Below the pieces are notes generated by a model. That model had not been told where the DNA came from. It saw only the letters and a list, made by a program, of their open reading frames with translations, and ran no database searches. Made by a program: the position numbers and the translations under genes. DNA of 38,849 bases, taken from the NCBI GenBank assembly GCA_025463005.1, contig JAOAPR010000239.1:1-38849 (forward strand). Reading direction: 5' to 3'. This document shows, one piece after another, positions 13,778-20,977 of this stretch. The DNA is from Bryobacterales bacterium (GTDB lineage Bacteria; Acidobacteriota; Terriglobia; Bryobacterales; Bryobacteraceae). Every line of letters begins with the position of its first letter. Position 1 is the first letter of the stretch.

Positions 13778-14654
13778 AGGTAAGCTCTCGGGCGATAATC
13801 CGCTACCAGCCGTTTCATCCACGCCTTCGGCTGGAATCGGATTCTGGCAATGGGTGGTACGAATCTCAGCTCCTGCCGCGCTTGTGATAGCCGTTGTCGC
13901 CTGGGTTCAACCTCAATGGAGTACCCACTCAGCAAAGGACCTTGAGACTACTATCGATGGCAGAATTGATACCAAGCTAAAATCCCCTACCAAAACCTTG
14001 GAGGATCTTAGGGTTGACGTGGCGCGGATCAGCACAAGGCTGGACGATTTCTTTCTGCTCGTTAAACCGGCTGCCAGACGCACATTAAAAGATGCTGCGG
14101 CACTCCCGGCCAAAGCATTCGCCGCCGAATTGCCTGAACTAAAAGCGGCTATCGATGTGGCAAAAACCACTAAGATTCCGTCGGCTGATTATGCGTCCGG
14201 GTTGCGGGAACGCCTTAGGGCCATTTCTACCGATGCTCCATCCTACTGGCAAACAGTGGCCTCCTTTGTGAGTTACCGGGCATCCGATGGATCTACGGTT
14301 TCTCAATTCCTGCCCCCTTGCGAATTGGTAGACGTGTTCGTAGAGCCGGGAAAGACGAAAATCAAGGATGGAAAAACCGGCAAGGTTACCACCCCGCCCC
14401 TGTTGGGTCCGATGCTTCATGCAGACTGCACAGTCGGACTGGATGGAAGAAAGATAATAGGCCACAGGTTCGTTAATTCAGTCGTTATCTATCGGGGTGG
14501 CAAGCTAGATCTTGAAAACGTGTCCTTCCAGAACTGCCTGTGGGATATCCAGATACCGCAACAAACCACCCCGGAGAAGGACGCTCGCGACATTCTTACT
14601 AGACTCCTTGAATTAGATCCAAAGAACTTGGTGCTATCGACAAAGCCCGGCTAG
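13659..14654 (+). CDS. Transposon cargo B: membrane-anchored hypothetical protein
   Basis: 331 aa from the ATG at 13659, which has SD GAGGAG 8 nt upstream; the open frame further 5' overlaps the transposase. Visible: a short helical/coiled-coil segment (HRISELARLVKNQAKEITAIKGK, ~20-42), one transmembrane helix (~63-84, WVVRISAPAALVIAVVAWV), a second helical stretch with alternating charged residues (VARISTRLDDFF), and a C-terminal beta-rich part (IIGHRFVNSVVIYRGG, LENVSFQNCLWDI) that resembles single turns of a right-handed beta helix. No catalytic motif recognised. Its TAG lies inside the right terminal repeat, so the gene and the transposon end have evolved together. With cargo A it may form a two-gene unit; function unknown. 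Confidence 0.75.
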   Translation: MDCLSTEIVAYKQADEMADHRISELARLVKNQAKEITAIKGKLSGDNPLPAVSSTPSAGIGFWQWVVRISAPAALVIAVVAWVQPQWSTHSAKDLETTIDGRIDTKLKSPTKTLEDLRVDVARISTRLDDFFLLVKPAARRTLKDAAALPAKAFAAELPELKAAIDVAKTTKIPSADYASGLRERLRAISTDAPSYWQTVASFVSYRASDGSTVSQFLPPCELVDVFVEPGKTKIKDGKTGKVTTPPLLGPMLHADCTVGLDGRKIIGHRFVNSVVIYRGGKLDLENVSFQNCLWDIQIPQQTTPEKDARDILTRLLELDPKNLVLSTKPG

Positions 14655-14677
14655 CACCGCACTATTAGGACACTACC
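14651..14677 (-). repeat. Transposon terminal inverted repeat, right
   Basis: 27 bp, beginning CTAGCACCGCACTATTAGG and ending CACTACC. It is the reverse complement of the left repeat apart from one extra A, and includes the last bases of cargo B. Confidence 0.92.
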
Positions 14678-14685
14678 CGATATCC
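14678..14685. repeat. Target-site duplication, right copy
   Basis: CGATATCC, identical to 11466-11473. Removing the element and one copy restores a 44-bp divergent spacer between the ACE-like and metallophosphoesterase genes. Confidence 0.9.
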
Positions 14686-14691
14686 TGTAAG

Positions 14692-15552
14692 TTGGGGTGC
14701 GCCAAAACCTGGATCAGAATCACCGCGATCGCGTTCCTATTGGCGCCCCTGCTGATCTGCTTGTGGGCTTTTGAAATCGAGCCCGCCAGGTTAGTCGTCC
14801 GCCATCAGCGCATCGAGCTTCCGGGGTGGCGATCCGACCTGCGAATCGCGGTTATGAGCGATCTGCACGTGGGCGCGCCGCACGTTGGGCTAGATCAGCT
14901 CCGGCGCATTGTGCAGCGCACCAACGCGGAAAACCCTGCGGTAATCGTCCTTCTGGGCGATTTTGTGATCGGCGGTCCGGGAGGCCATGGAGGCGTCGGC
15001 AACTTCGTGGAGCCGGAACAGATTGCCGACGAACTGAAGAAGCTGCGCGCGCCTTTCGGCGTGTTCGCGGTGCTGGGCAATCACGATTGGTGGGTTGACG
15101 GCGAACATGTCAGGCGAGCGCTCACCAGCGCCGGCATTCGCGTGCTCGAAAATCAAGCAGTCCGGATGGGTGGCGATGCTCACGGCCCGGCGTTCTGGCT
15201 GGGCGGTATCGGAGACCTGTGGACGCGCCATGCGGACATCCCCGGAACGCTCCGGCAAGTGGATGGCGACGATCCGGTGGTATTGATCACGCACAATCCG
15301 GACCTCTTTCCCGAAGTCCCGCCGCGCGTGAGCCTGACGCTCGCCGGGCATACGCACGGGGGCCAGGTCAACCTGCCTTTGTTCGGCCGGGTCGTGACCG
15401 TGTCGGAACGCGGCTATGGAGCCGGTGAAATCGTAGAACAGGGTCGTCATTTGTTCGTGACCACGGGCATCGGAACAAGCATCATCCCGGTGCGTTTCGG
15501 CGTGCCGCCGGAGATTGTGATTCTCACGGTGAGTCAAGCAAAATCGAGATAA
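14692..15552 (+). CDS. Membrane-anchored metallophosphoesterase (YaeI-like)
   Basis: 286 aa. An N-terminal helix (~9-27, ITAIAFLLAPLLICLWAF) anchors a calcineurin-type phosphoesterase with all metal-site motifs: MSDLHVG (Asp57, His59), LLGDFV (Asp90), LGNHDWW (Asn130, His131), THNPD (His201) and AGHTHGGQ (His220, His222). The order and the HNPD/GHTHGGQ pair resemble the YkuE/YaeI group, some of which act on lipid A or UDP-diacylglucosamine precursors; the substrate here is not established. The start is uncertain: TTG at 14692 is the best in-frame choice. The transposon ends only 14 bp upstream, so its original promoter has been separated from it. Confidence 0.88.
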   Translation: MGCAKTWIRITAIAFLLAPLLICLWAFEIEPARLVVRHQRIELPGWRSDLRIAVMSDLHVGAPHVGLDQLRRIVQRTNAENPAVIVLLGDFVIGGPGGHGGVGNFVEPEQIADELKKLRAPFGVFAVLGNHDWWVDGEHVRRALTSAGIRVLENQAVRMGGDAHGPAFWLGGIGDLWTRHADIPGTLRQVDGDDPVVLITHNPDLFPEVPPRVSLTLAGHTHGGQVNLPLFGRVVTVSERGYGAGEIVEQGRHLFVTTGIGTSIIPVRFGVPPEIVILTVSQAKSR

Positions 15553-15578
15553 TCCCCCGCGGATCTGCACTGTAGTTC

Positions 15579-16670
15579 TTGATTCAGGCGAACGATTTCC
15601 GCCGCCAGTGGCAGGATCTTCGAGAAGACGCATTGGCTGCTTTCGAAGCGGTGGGGTCCTGCGGCCGGTACGTCCTCGGCGAGGAGGTGCGGACCTTTGA
15701 AGAAGCACTGGGGGCGCTCTGGGGGTTTACCCATGTAGCCGGAGTCGCCAGCGGGCTGGATGCGATCGAGATCTCGCTGCGAGCTCTAGGCTGTGGGCCC
15801 GGGGACCGTGTGCTCACCACGCCGCTTTCGGCCTTTGCGACCACGCTGGCGATCGTCAAGACCGGAGCGACGCCGGTGTTCGTCGATACCGACGGGATGG
15901 GGCTCATTGATCTACAGCGATGCCACGAACTATTGAAACAGAGAGGTGATATTCGGTTCTTCGTCCCGGTTCATCTCTACGGATTCGCGCTGGCTCCAAA
16001 CGCGCTGCGGCAGCTCCGCGATGAGCATGGGCTGATGGTGGTAGAGGACTGCGCACAGTCGATCGGCGCGCGCTTTCGCGGAGAACCAACAGGGGCGGTA
16101 GGACAGCTCGCGGCAACCAGCTTCTATCCGACCAAGAATCTCGGTGCGATGGGCGATGGCGGGGCGATACTCTTGCGAGACGCCGCGCTGGACGCACGCG
16201 TTCGCGCGCTACGCGACTACGGCCAGACTGCCAAGTATCGACATGACATCATCGGGTGCAACAGCCGGCTGGATGAACTGCAGGCGGCATTCCTCCGGCG
16301 GGCCTGCCTGCCGCGGCTGGAACATTGGATCTCGCGCCGCCGGGAAATCGCAGCGGCTTATCTACAGGGGATCCGGAACCCCGCCGTGCGCTTGCCGACG
16401 CCTCCCGATGGCTCAGACCCGTCCTGGCATTTGTTTCCAGTGTGGATTGAGCCCGAATCACGTGAGGCTTTCATGCGGCACCTCAACATGGGGATCCATT
16501 ACCCGGTCGCGATTCCCGACCAAAAGGCGCTAAGCGAGGCGCCGTTTGAAGAGCCCCACGCGTGCGAAAACGCGAGACGCCTGTGCGCCAGCGAGGTCAG
16601 CCTGCCGATACATCCGTACCTCAACGACGAAGAGGTCGCGGGGGTCATCGCCGCCGTGAACTCGTTTTAG
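15579..16670 (+). CDS. DegT/DnrJ/EryC1/StrS family sugar aminotransferase
   Basis: 363 aa, full family length, probably from a TTG at 15579. PLP residues: Asp157 in VVEDCAQSIGA and the Schiff-base Lys186 in TSFYPTKNLGAMGDGG. GLDAIEISLRALGCGPGDRV is the usual phosphate-binding region. These enzymes transaminate nucleotide-linked keto sugars, giving amino sugars for O-antigen, capsule or glycoconjugates. No other sugar-nucleotide gene is near, so the substrate is open. It overlaps the convergent gene by 4 bp at its stop. Confidence 0.92.
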   Translation: MIQANDFRRQWQDLREDALAAFEAVGSCGRYVLGEEVRTFEEALGALWGFTHVAGVASGLDAIEISLRALGCGPGDRVLTTPLSAFATTLAIVKTGATPVFVDTDGMGLIDLQRCHELLKQRGDIRFFVPVHLYGFALAPNALRQLRDEHGLMVVEDCAQSIGARFRGEPTGAVGQLAATSFYPTKNLGAMGDGGAILLRDAALDARVRALRDYGQTAKYRHDIIGCNSRLDELQAAFLRRACLPRLEHWISRRREIAAAYLQGIRNPAVRLPTPPDGSDPSWHLFPVWIEPESREAFMRHLNMGIHYPVAIPDQKALSEAPFEEPHACENARRLCASEVSLPIHPYLNDEEVAGVIAAVNSF

Positions 16671-17422
16671 GGCTTATCGACTTCCTTTGCGACGCGCTCG
16701 GCCATAGCGATCTGGTCGGCGGTCCCGCGCAGGGCCACGGCTTTCGGAGTGTTATAGGTAAACACGCGTTTGATTTGCGTCGCGGTGCGGAGCTGGGTAG
16801 CGGCCTTCTGGAAGCTCTGGATGTCGCCAGTGTGGGTGAGATACAGGACTCGCACCACATCGTCATTGCCGCCCGGCATGCGGTATTCGCGGCTGGCAGG
16901 AGTGGTCGCCGGCTCAAGTTGCTTCACCAGGAATTCGGCCAGGCCGATCTGCGCCGCCGTTCCGCGAACTGCAAACGCCCGGAGCTCATTATTGGTAAAC
17001 GCCCGTCTAAAATCGGCAATGGTTCGCACCAGTGTGGCGACCTCCTGAAAATCCTGAACAGTGGCGGTATGGGTGAGATAAAACAGCCGGACCACGTCGT
17101 CGTTGCTGCCCGGGACGCGGTACTCGTGCAGGACGGAAGTCTGGACGGCCGGATTATCCAGCTCATTGAACAGCCACTCCGCCATAGCGATCTGACCGGC
17201 CGCGGCGTGCACCGTAACGCTCTTTTGATCGTTGTCCGTTGAGACCTGGCGGATATCCGTCATCGTGCGGATCACGGTCGCGACCTCTAGAAACTGCTGG
17301 ACCGTGGGCGTGTGGGTGAGGAAAAAGACCCGATCCCGCTGGTCGCTTTTGTCGGGGCTCTGCCCCGAGCCCCGGCAAACCAACAAGGCGGTGACGGAGA
17401 GTGCAATCGTGAGGGTGCGCAT
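16667..17422 (-). CDS. Secreted protein with three secretin-N-like repeats
   Basis: 251 aa. Signal peptide MRTLTIALSVTALLVCRGSGQS. The mature part is three ~75-residue repeats, each with a pattern of LTHT..(V/I)Q.F.(E/K)(V/A)AT..RT...I/F.R.(F/S)T.N......V.G.A.QI..AE: LTHTPTVQQFLEVATVIRT, LTHTATVQDFQEVATLVRT and LTHTGDIQSFQKAATQLRT. The strand-helix-strand layout ending in AEWLF/AEFLV/AERVA resembles the N1-type (NolW/secretin_N) domains of secretins. The secretin pore domain itself is missing. It may be a stand-alone adaptor for a secretin or an unrelated repeat protein; the resemblance is inference. Confidence 0.7.
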   Translation of the reverse strand: MRTLTIALSVTALLVCRGSGQSPDKSDQRDRVFFLTHTPTVQQFLEVATVIRTMTDIRQVSTDNDQKSVTVHAAAGQIAMAEWLFNELDNPAVQTSVLHEYRVPGSNDDVVRLFYLTHTATVQDFQEVATLVRTIADFRRAFTNNELRAFAVRGTAAQIGLAEFLVKQLEPATTPASREYRMPGGNDDVVRVLYLTHTGDIQSFQKAATQLRTATQIKRVFTYNTPKAVALRGTADQIAMAERVAKEVDKP

Positions 17423-17518
17423 GGCGTTCCTTTCAGAACGCTAGACGGCACCCCGAGTTAAAACGTGGAGACACACTTCCGGCTATCTGCGTTTCGAGCA
17501 GGGAGCGTCGCGCCAGTA

Positions 17519-17926
17519 TTACTTAATTTGGAATGATCCGTCGCCGCCTTTGGCGCGATGGCTCATGTGGCAGCCCCCGCAGGCGCCCCCCAGAGACATC
17601 ATCGCGGTATTGGCAGCATCGAAATCGCCAGCCGAAGCGGCTTTGGCGACATCGGCGGACGCGGTCCGGGCTTGCTTTGCAAAGCCGACGGCATCAGACG
17701 CGCCTTTCTTGGTCCAATAGTCCTCGATCTGCTTGAATGAGGATTCCATCGCCTTGGCCTCCGCCGCGGTGCCTGGACCATCCTTGGCCGCGATTCCCTT
17801 CGCCACCTTGCCCTTGCTTGCTACGGCCGCCTTCATCCAACCTTGATAGTCGGCATCGGTCTGTGCCAGAAGCACAAAGAACACAACGGTAGCGAGTAAC
17901 GCCACCAGGATTTTAATCACGCGCAT
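17519..17926 (-). CDS. Cytochrome c'-like (class II c-type) haem protein
   Basis: 135 aa from the ATG at 17926, which has SD GGAGG 6 nt upstream; the frame extends to 17947 without a ribosome site. An N-terminal hydrophobic helix (3-21) is a signal or anchor ending near LLAQT. The helical body ends with a single C-terminal haem motif CGGCHMSHR (Cys116, Cys119, His120), as in the four-helix cytochromes c' and c-556. Such proteins bind NO or carry electrons in the periplasm. The closeness of the motif to the C-terminus is typical. Partner unknown. Confidence 0.8.
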   Translation of the reverse strand: MRVIKILVALLATVVFFVLLAQTDADYQGWMKAAVASKGKVAKGIAAKDGPGTAAEAKAMESSFKQIEDYWTKKGASDAVGFAKQARTASADVAKAASAGDFDAANTAMMSLGGACGGCHMSHRAKGGDGSFQIK

Positions 17927-17998
17927 CAGAAACCTCCAAGGCTTCACATCATAGCGTGTTGAGGACGGGTAAGTCGAGGGGGGTGCAATCGGGCGGTT

Positions 17999-18550
17999 AT
18001 GGCGCAGGTGGCCAACCTCAGTCGAATGCTATTGTCGAAATGGAGGTGCGAGTTGCCCGCATCGGACCAAAGCAAGTCGGAAGGAAACCTCCACATTTTG
18101 GAGGAAGACTTAGAGTTGTACGCCTTCGGACGGCTGCACCCGTCAAAGACGCCCGACCTGAAATCGCACTTGGAGGCGTGCGATTATTGCCGGGAGAGGC
18201 TTCGGGAAGTGAGCTCCTTCACTGAGCAAATCGGCGAACTTGCGCGTCGCCAGCAAGCGTTGACTGAGGAACGCCGGCGCGAGGTCCGGATGCCGGCCAA
18301 TGATCAGGCATTCGTACGGATCCTGCGTCCGGAAGTCGGCCCTCGCGGAGAAGCCCGTATTCTCGAGACTTCGAAGAGTGGGTTACTCCTGGAAATGGCT
18401 GTCCCGGTGGAACCCGGCGTAGAACTTCAAGTGCAGCTCACGGACACCATGGCTTTTGCGGAGGTTCGCCACTGCCGCCCCGCCGACGAGAAGTTTCATG
18501 TAGGAGTGAGATTGATCGACGTGATTCCGTTCGGGAATCCGCAGACGTAA
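17999..18550 (+). CDS. Anti-sigma-type zinc finger (zf-HC2) fused to PilZ domain
   Basis: 183 aa. The N-terminal part has the ZAS motif HLEACDYC (His57, Cys61, Cys64), as in anti-sigma factors. After a short helix comes a PilZ domain: the RxxxR arm in RRREVR (Arg93...Arg97), the second motif ETSKSG (123-128) in place of the usual D/N-x-S-x-x-G, then beta strands to FHVGVRLIDV. PilZ binds c-di-GMP; Glu for Asp/Asn in the second motif leaves binding uncertain. There is no transmembrane helix, so this is a cytoplasmic protein. A link between c-di-GMP and a sigma factor is the obvious hypothesis, but no sigma gene is adjacent. Confidence 0.82.
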   Translation: MAQVANLSRMLLSKWRCELPASDQSKSEGNLHILEEDLELYAFGRLHPSKTPDLKSHLEACDYCRERLREVSSFTEQIGELARRQQALTEERRREVRMPANDQAFVRILRPEVGPRGEARILETSKSGLLLEMAVPVEPGVELQVQLTDTMAFAEVRHCRPADEKFHVGVRLIDVIPFGNPQT

Positions 18551-18553
18551 TCA

Positions 18554-18579
18554 CTGGAGGCGAACACGGCCGCCTCCAG
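18554..18579. terminator. Bidirectional terminator between PilZ-fusion gene and lon
   Basis: A perfect 9-bp stem CTGGAGGCG (18554-18562) / CGCCTCCAG (18571-18579) with an 8-nt loop, followed by CTTTCTAAC. It fills the 40-bp gap between two convergent stop codons. Confidence 0.75.
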
Positions 18580-18590
18580 CTTTCTAACTA

Positions 18591-20975
18591 TTACGCCGCT
18601 TTGGCGGGCGCTTCCGGCTTGGCGGGCGTTGCCGGCACCACCTGCGGGAGCATATCGGCCAGCACGTCGCGGACGCGGTCGGCAAAGATGAACTCCATCT
18701 CGCCGCGGACATCATCCGGCAGATCACGCAGGTCTTTCTGATTCCCGCGCGGGAGGATCACGCGCCGGAGACCGGCACGACGAGCCGCCAGCACCTTCTC
18801 CTTCACGCCGCCGATCGGCAACACCAGGCCGGTCAGCGTGACCTCGCCGGTCATGGCGGTGTCATTGCGAGCCGGCTGGCCGGAGTAGAGCGAAGCCAAG
18901 GCCGTGGTCATCGTCACGCCCGCCGATGGTCCATCTTTGGGGATGGCGCCGGCCGGGACGTGGATGTGGAGACCGCTCTTGAGGAACAAGCTCGGATCCA
19001 GGCCGTATTCGGCCGCATGGCTCCACAGATAACTGCGAGCGGTTTTGGCCGATTCCTGCATCACTTCACCCAGTTGACCCGTGATTGTGACCTCCTTGCC
19101 ATCGGGCAGGAGGGCGGCTTCGATGTAGAGCACGTCGCCGCCGGTTTCGGTCCAGGCCAGCCCCGTGGCGACGCCAGCCGGGAGCTCCTTGCGGGCTTGA
19201 TCCGGCAGGATCGCTTCAGGACCCAGCAGCTCGGGAACATCGTCGGCGTTCACAACGACCGGGCCCGTTTCGCCTTCTGCGAATCGGACAGCGACCTTGC
19301 GGATCACGCGCCCGAGCATCTGCTCGAGACGACGCACGCCGGCTTCCCGCGTGTACGATGTGATGATCTTCTGAAGCGCTTCCTCAGTGATCACGCACTG
19401 CTCGGCGGTCAGGCCGGTATGCTGCAACTGCTTGGGCAGCAGGTAGCGCTTGGCGATCTGAGTTTTCTCCTCCTCGCTGTAGCCGGAGAGACGCAGGATT
19501 TCCATGCGGTCCAGCAGCGGCGCGGGGATCGTATCCAGAGTGTTCGCCGTGGTAATGAATAGCACCTTCGACAGGTCGAAGGGCAGGTCCAGGTAGTTGT
19601 CCCGGAATGTTTTGTTCTGCTCCGGATCCAGGATTTCGAGCAACGCCGCCGCGGGATCGCCGCGGAAGTCGCGCCCGAGCTTGTCCACTTCGTCCAGCAT
19701 CAGCACGGGATTCATGAATCCCGCGCGTCGCATGGCTTGAATCAAGCGGCCCGGCAGCGCCCCGATGTAAGTCCGGCGGTGGCCACGCAGCTCGGCTTCG
19801 TCGTGGAGGCCACCCAGGCTCATACGCTCGTACATGCGTCCCAGCTCGCGGGCAATGGATTGACCCAGCGACGTTTTGCCGACGCCCGGCGCGCCCACAA
19901 AGCACAGAATCGGAGCTTTCGCTTCCGGATTCAGCTTGAGCACGGCGAGCTGCTCGACAATGCGCTCTTTCACTTTCGCGATTCCGTAGTGGTCCTCATC
20001 GAGAACCTCGCGGGCCCGCTTGAGATCCAGATTGTCTTCGCTCCGCTTCTTCCATGGCAACTCGATCACGTATTCGAGCCAGGTGCGGATCACGTTGTGC
20101 TCGGGCGAAGCTGAGTTGATTTTTTCCAGGCGTTCCAGCTCGCGGTCGGCTTCCTTGCGGACATCCTCGGGGAGATCGGCTTTAGCCAGACGCTCGCGCA
20201 GGTTTTCCGCCTCGGCCTCGTCGGTTCTCCCTTCGCCGAGTTCCTGCTCAATGGCCTTTTTCTGCTGGCGCAGCACGTAATCGCGCTGCTCCTTCGACAT
20301 TTCGGATTTAGCTTTTTCGGTGACTTTGGCGCGCAGCTCGGCCACTTCGACTTCGTGCGACAGCCAGCCCAGCACCATGCGCAGGGCTTCGATCCGGGAC
20401 GAGGTCTCGAGCAGCGATTGCTCTTTCTCCACGTCCAGGTTCATCACCGACCCGACCAGGAACGCAAGTTGCAGTGGATCGTTTTGGGCGGCGAACGCCT
20501 GGGCGATCTCCTGCGCAGGCTGGCCCTGCATCAGGTTGACGTACTTCGACGCCATCTCGATAACCGAGAGGGATAATGCCTCCAGCTCGCGGCTCGAATC
20601 GTCGGGCAGCGGCAGTGGCCGGACACGCGCTTTCAGGTAGCCGTTTTCCTCCACTTTGACGATGACCACGCGCTCGAGACCCTGAACAAACAGGTCGATG
20701 TGGCCGGGGCGCGGGCGGCCGGACTTACGGATCACCGCGCGAGTGCCAATGGTATACAAATCTGCCGCGCCGGGCGTATCCACTGAGGGGTCCTTTTGCG
20801 CGACGACAATTACTTCCTTGTCTTCCGTCGCCAGCGCCGCTTCGACAGCGGCCAGGGACGCAGGGCGGCCCACACTGAGCGGCATCAGAAGTCCGGGAAA
20901 CAACACGGAGTTCTTCAGTGCCAACAGGGGCAAGGTTCGGATTCTTTCTTCGTCTGCCATATTTGTGTCTTTCAT
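18591..20975 (-). CDS. lon: ATP-dependent Lon protease
   Basis: 794 aa, normal LonA length. Domains in order: N-terminal substrate-binding LAN domain (RTLPLLALKNSVLFPGLLMPL), coiled-coil, AAA+ module with Walker A GAPGVGKTSLGQS (~355-367), and the C-terminal protease with the catalytic Ser in KDGPSAGVTM (~680) and Lys in GGVKEKVLAARRAG (~720). It degrades misfolded and regulatory proteins in the cytoplasm. The ATG at 20975 follows the clpB stop by 2 nt; an internal ATG (MADEER) at 20960 is an alternative start. It forms an operon with clpB, so both are presumably induced together. Confidence 0.97.
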   Translation of the reverse strand: MKDTNMADEERIRTLPLLALKNSVLFPGLLMPLSVGRPASLAAVEAALATEDKEVIVVAQKDPSVDTPGAADLYTIGTRAVIRKSGRPRPGHIDLFVQGLERVVIVKVEENGYLKARVRPLPLPDDSSRELEALSLSVIEMASKYVNLMQGQPAQEIAQAFAAQNDPLQLAFLVGSVMNLDVEKEQSLLETSSRIEALRMVLGWLSHEVEVAELRAKVTEKAKSEMSKEQRDYVLRQQKKAIEQELGEGRTDEAEAENLRERLAKADLPEDVRKEADRELERLEKINSASPEHNVIRTWLEYVIELPWKKRSEDNLDLKRAREVLDEDHYGIAKVKERIVEQLAVLKLNPEAKAPILCFVGAPGVGKTSLGQSIARELGRMYERMSLGGLHDEAELRGHRRTYIGALPGRLIQAMRRAGFMNPVLMLDEVDKLGRDFRGDPAAALLEILDPEQNKTFRDNYLDLPFDLSKVLFITTANTLDTIPAPLLDRMEILRLSGYSEEEKTQIAKRYLLPKQLQHTGLTAEQCVITEEALQKIITSYTREAGVRRLEQMLGRVIRKVAVRFAEGETGPVVVNADDVPELLGPEAILPDQARKELPAGVATGLAWTETGGDVLYIEAALLPDGKEVTITGQLGEVMQESAKTARSYLWSHAAEYGLDPSLFLKSGLHIHVPAGAIPKDGPSAGVTMTTALASLYSGQPARNDTAMTGEVTLTGLVLPIGGVKEKVLAARRAGLRRVILPRGNQKDLRDLPDDVRGEMEFIFADRVRDVLADMLPQVVPATPAKPEAPAKAA

Positions 20976-20977
20976 GT

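Larger units (their letters stand above)
11474..14677. mobile_element. IS1-like transposon with two cargo genes (3,204 bp)
   Basis: Bounded by terminal inverted repeats: left GGTAGTGTCCTATAGTGCGG... (11474-11499), right end, read as reverse complement, GGTAGTGTCCTAATAGTGCG... (14651-14677). They are identical over 26/27 positions apart from one missing A on the left. Perfect 8-bp direct repeats CGATATCC flank the element. Inside are cargo gene A (11533-12312, -), a frameshifted IS1-like transposase (12655-13777, +) and cargo gene B (13659-14654, +), whose stop codon lies within the right repeat. The interior looks less GC-rich than the surroundings (visual impression, not computed). The transposase type (zinc ribbon, HTH, DDE with ERQNLT) and 8-bp duplication agree with the IS1 group, but carrying cargo is unusual for it. 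Confidence 0.92.
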
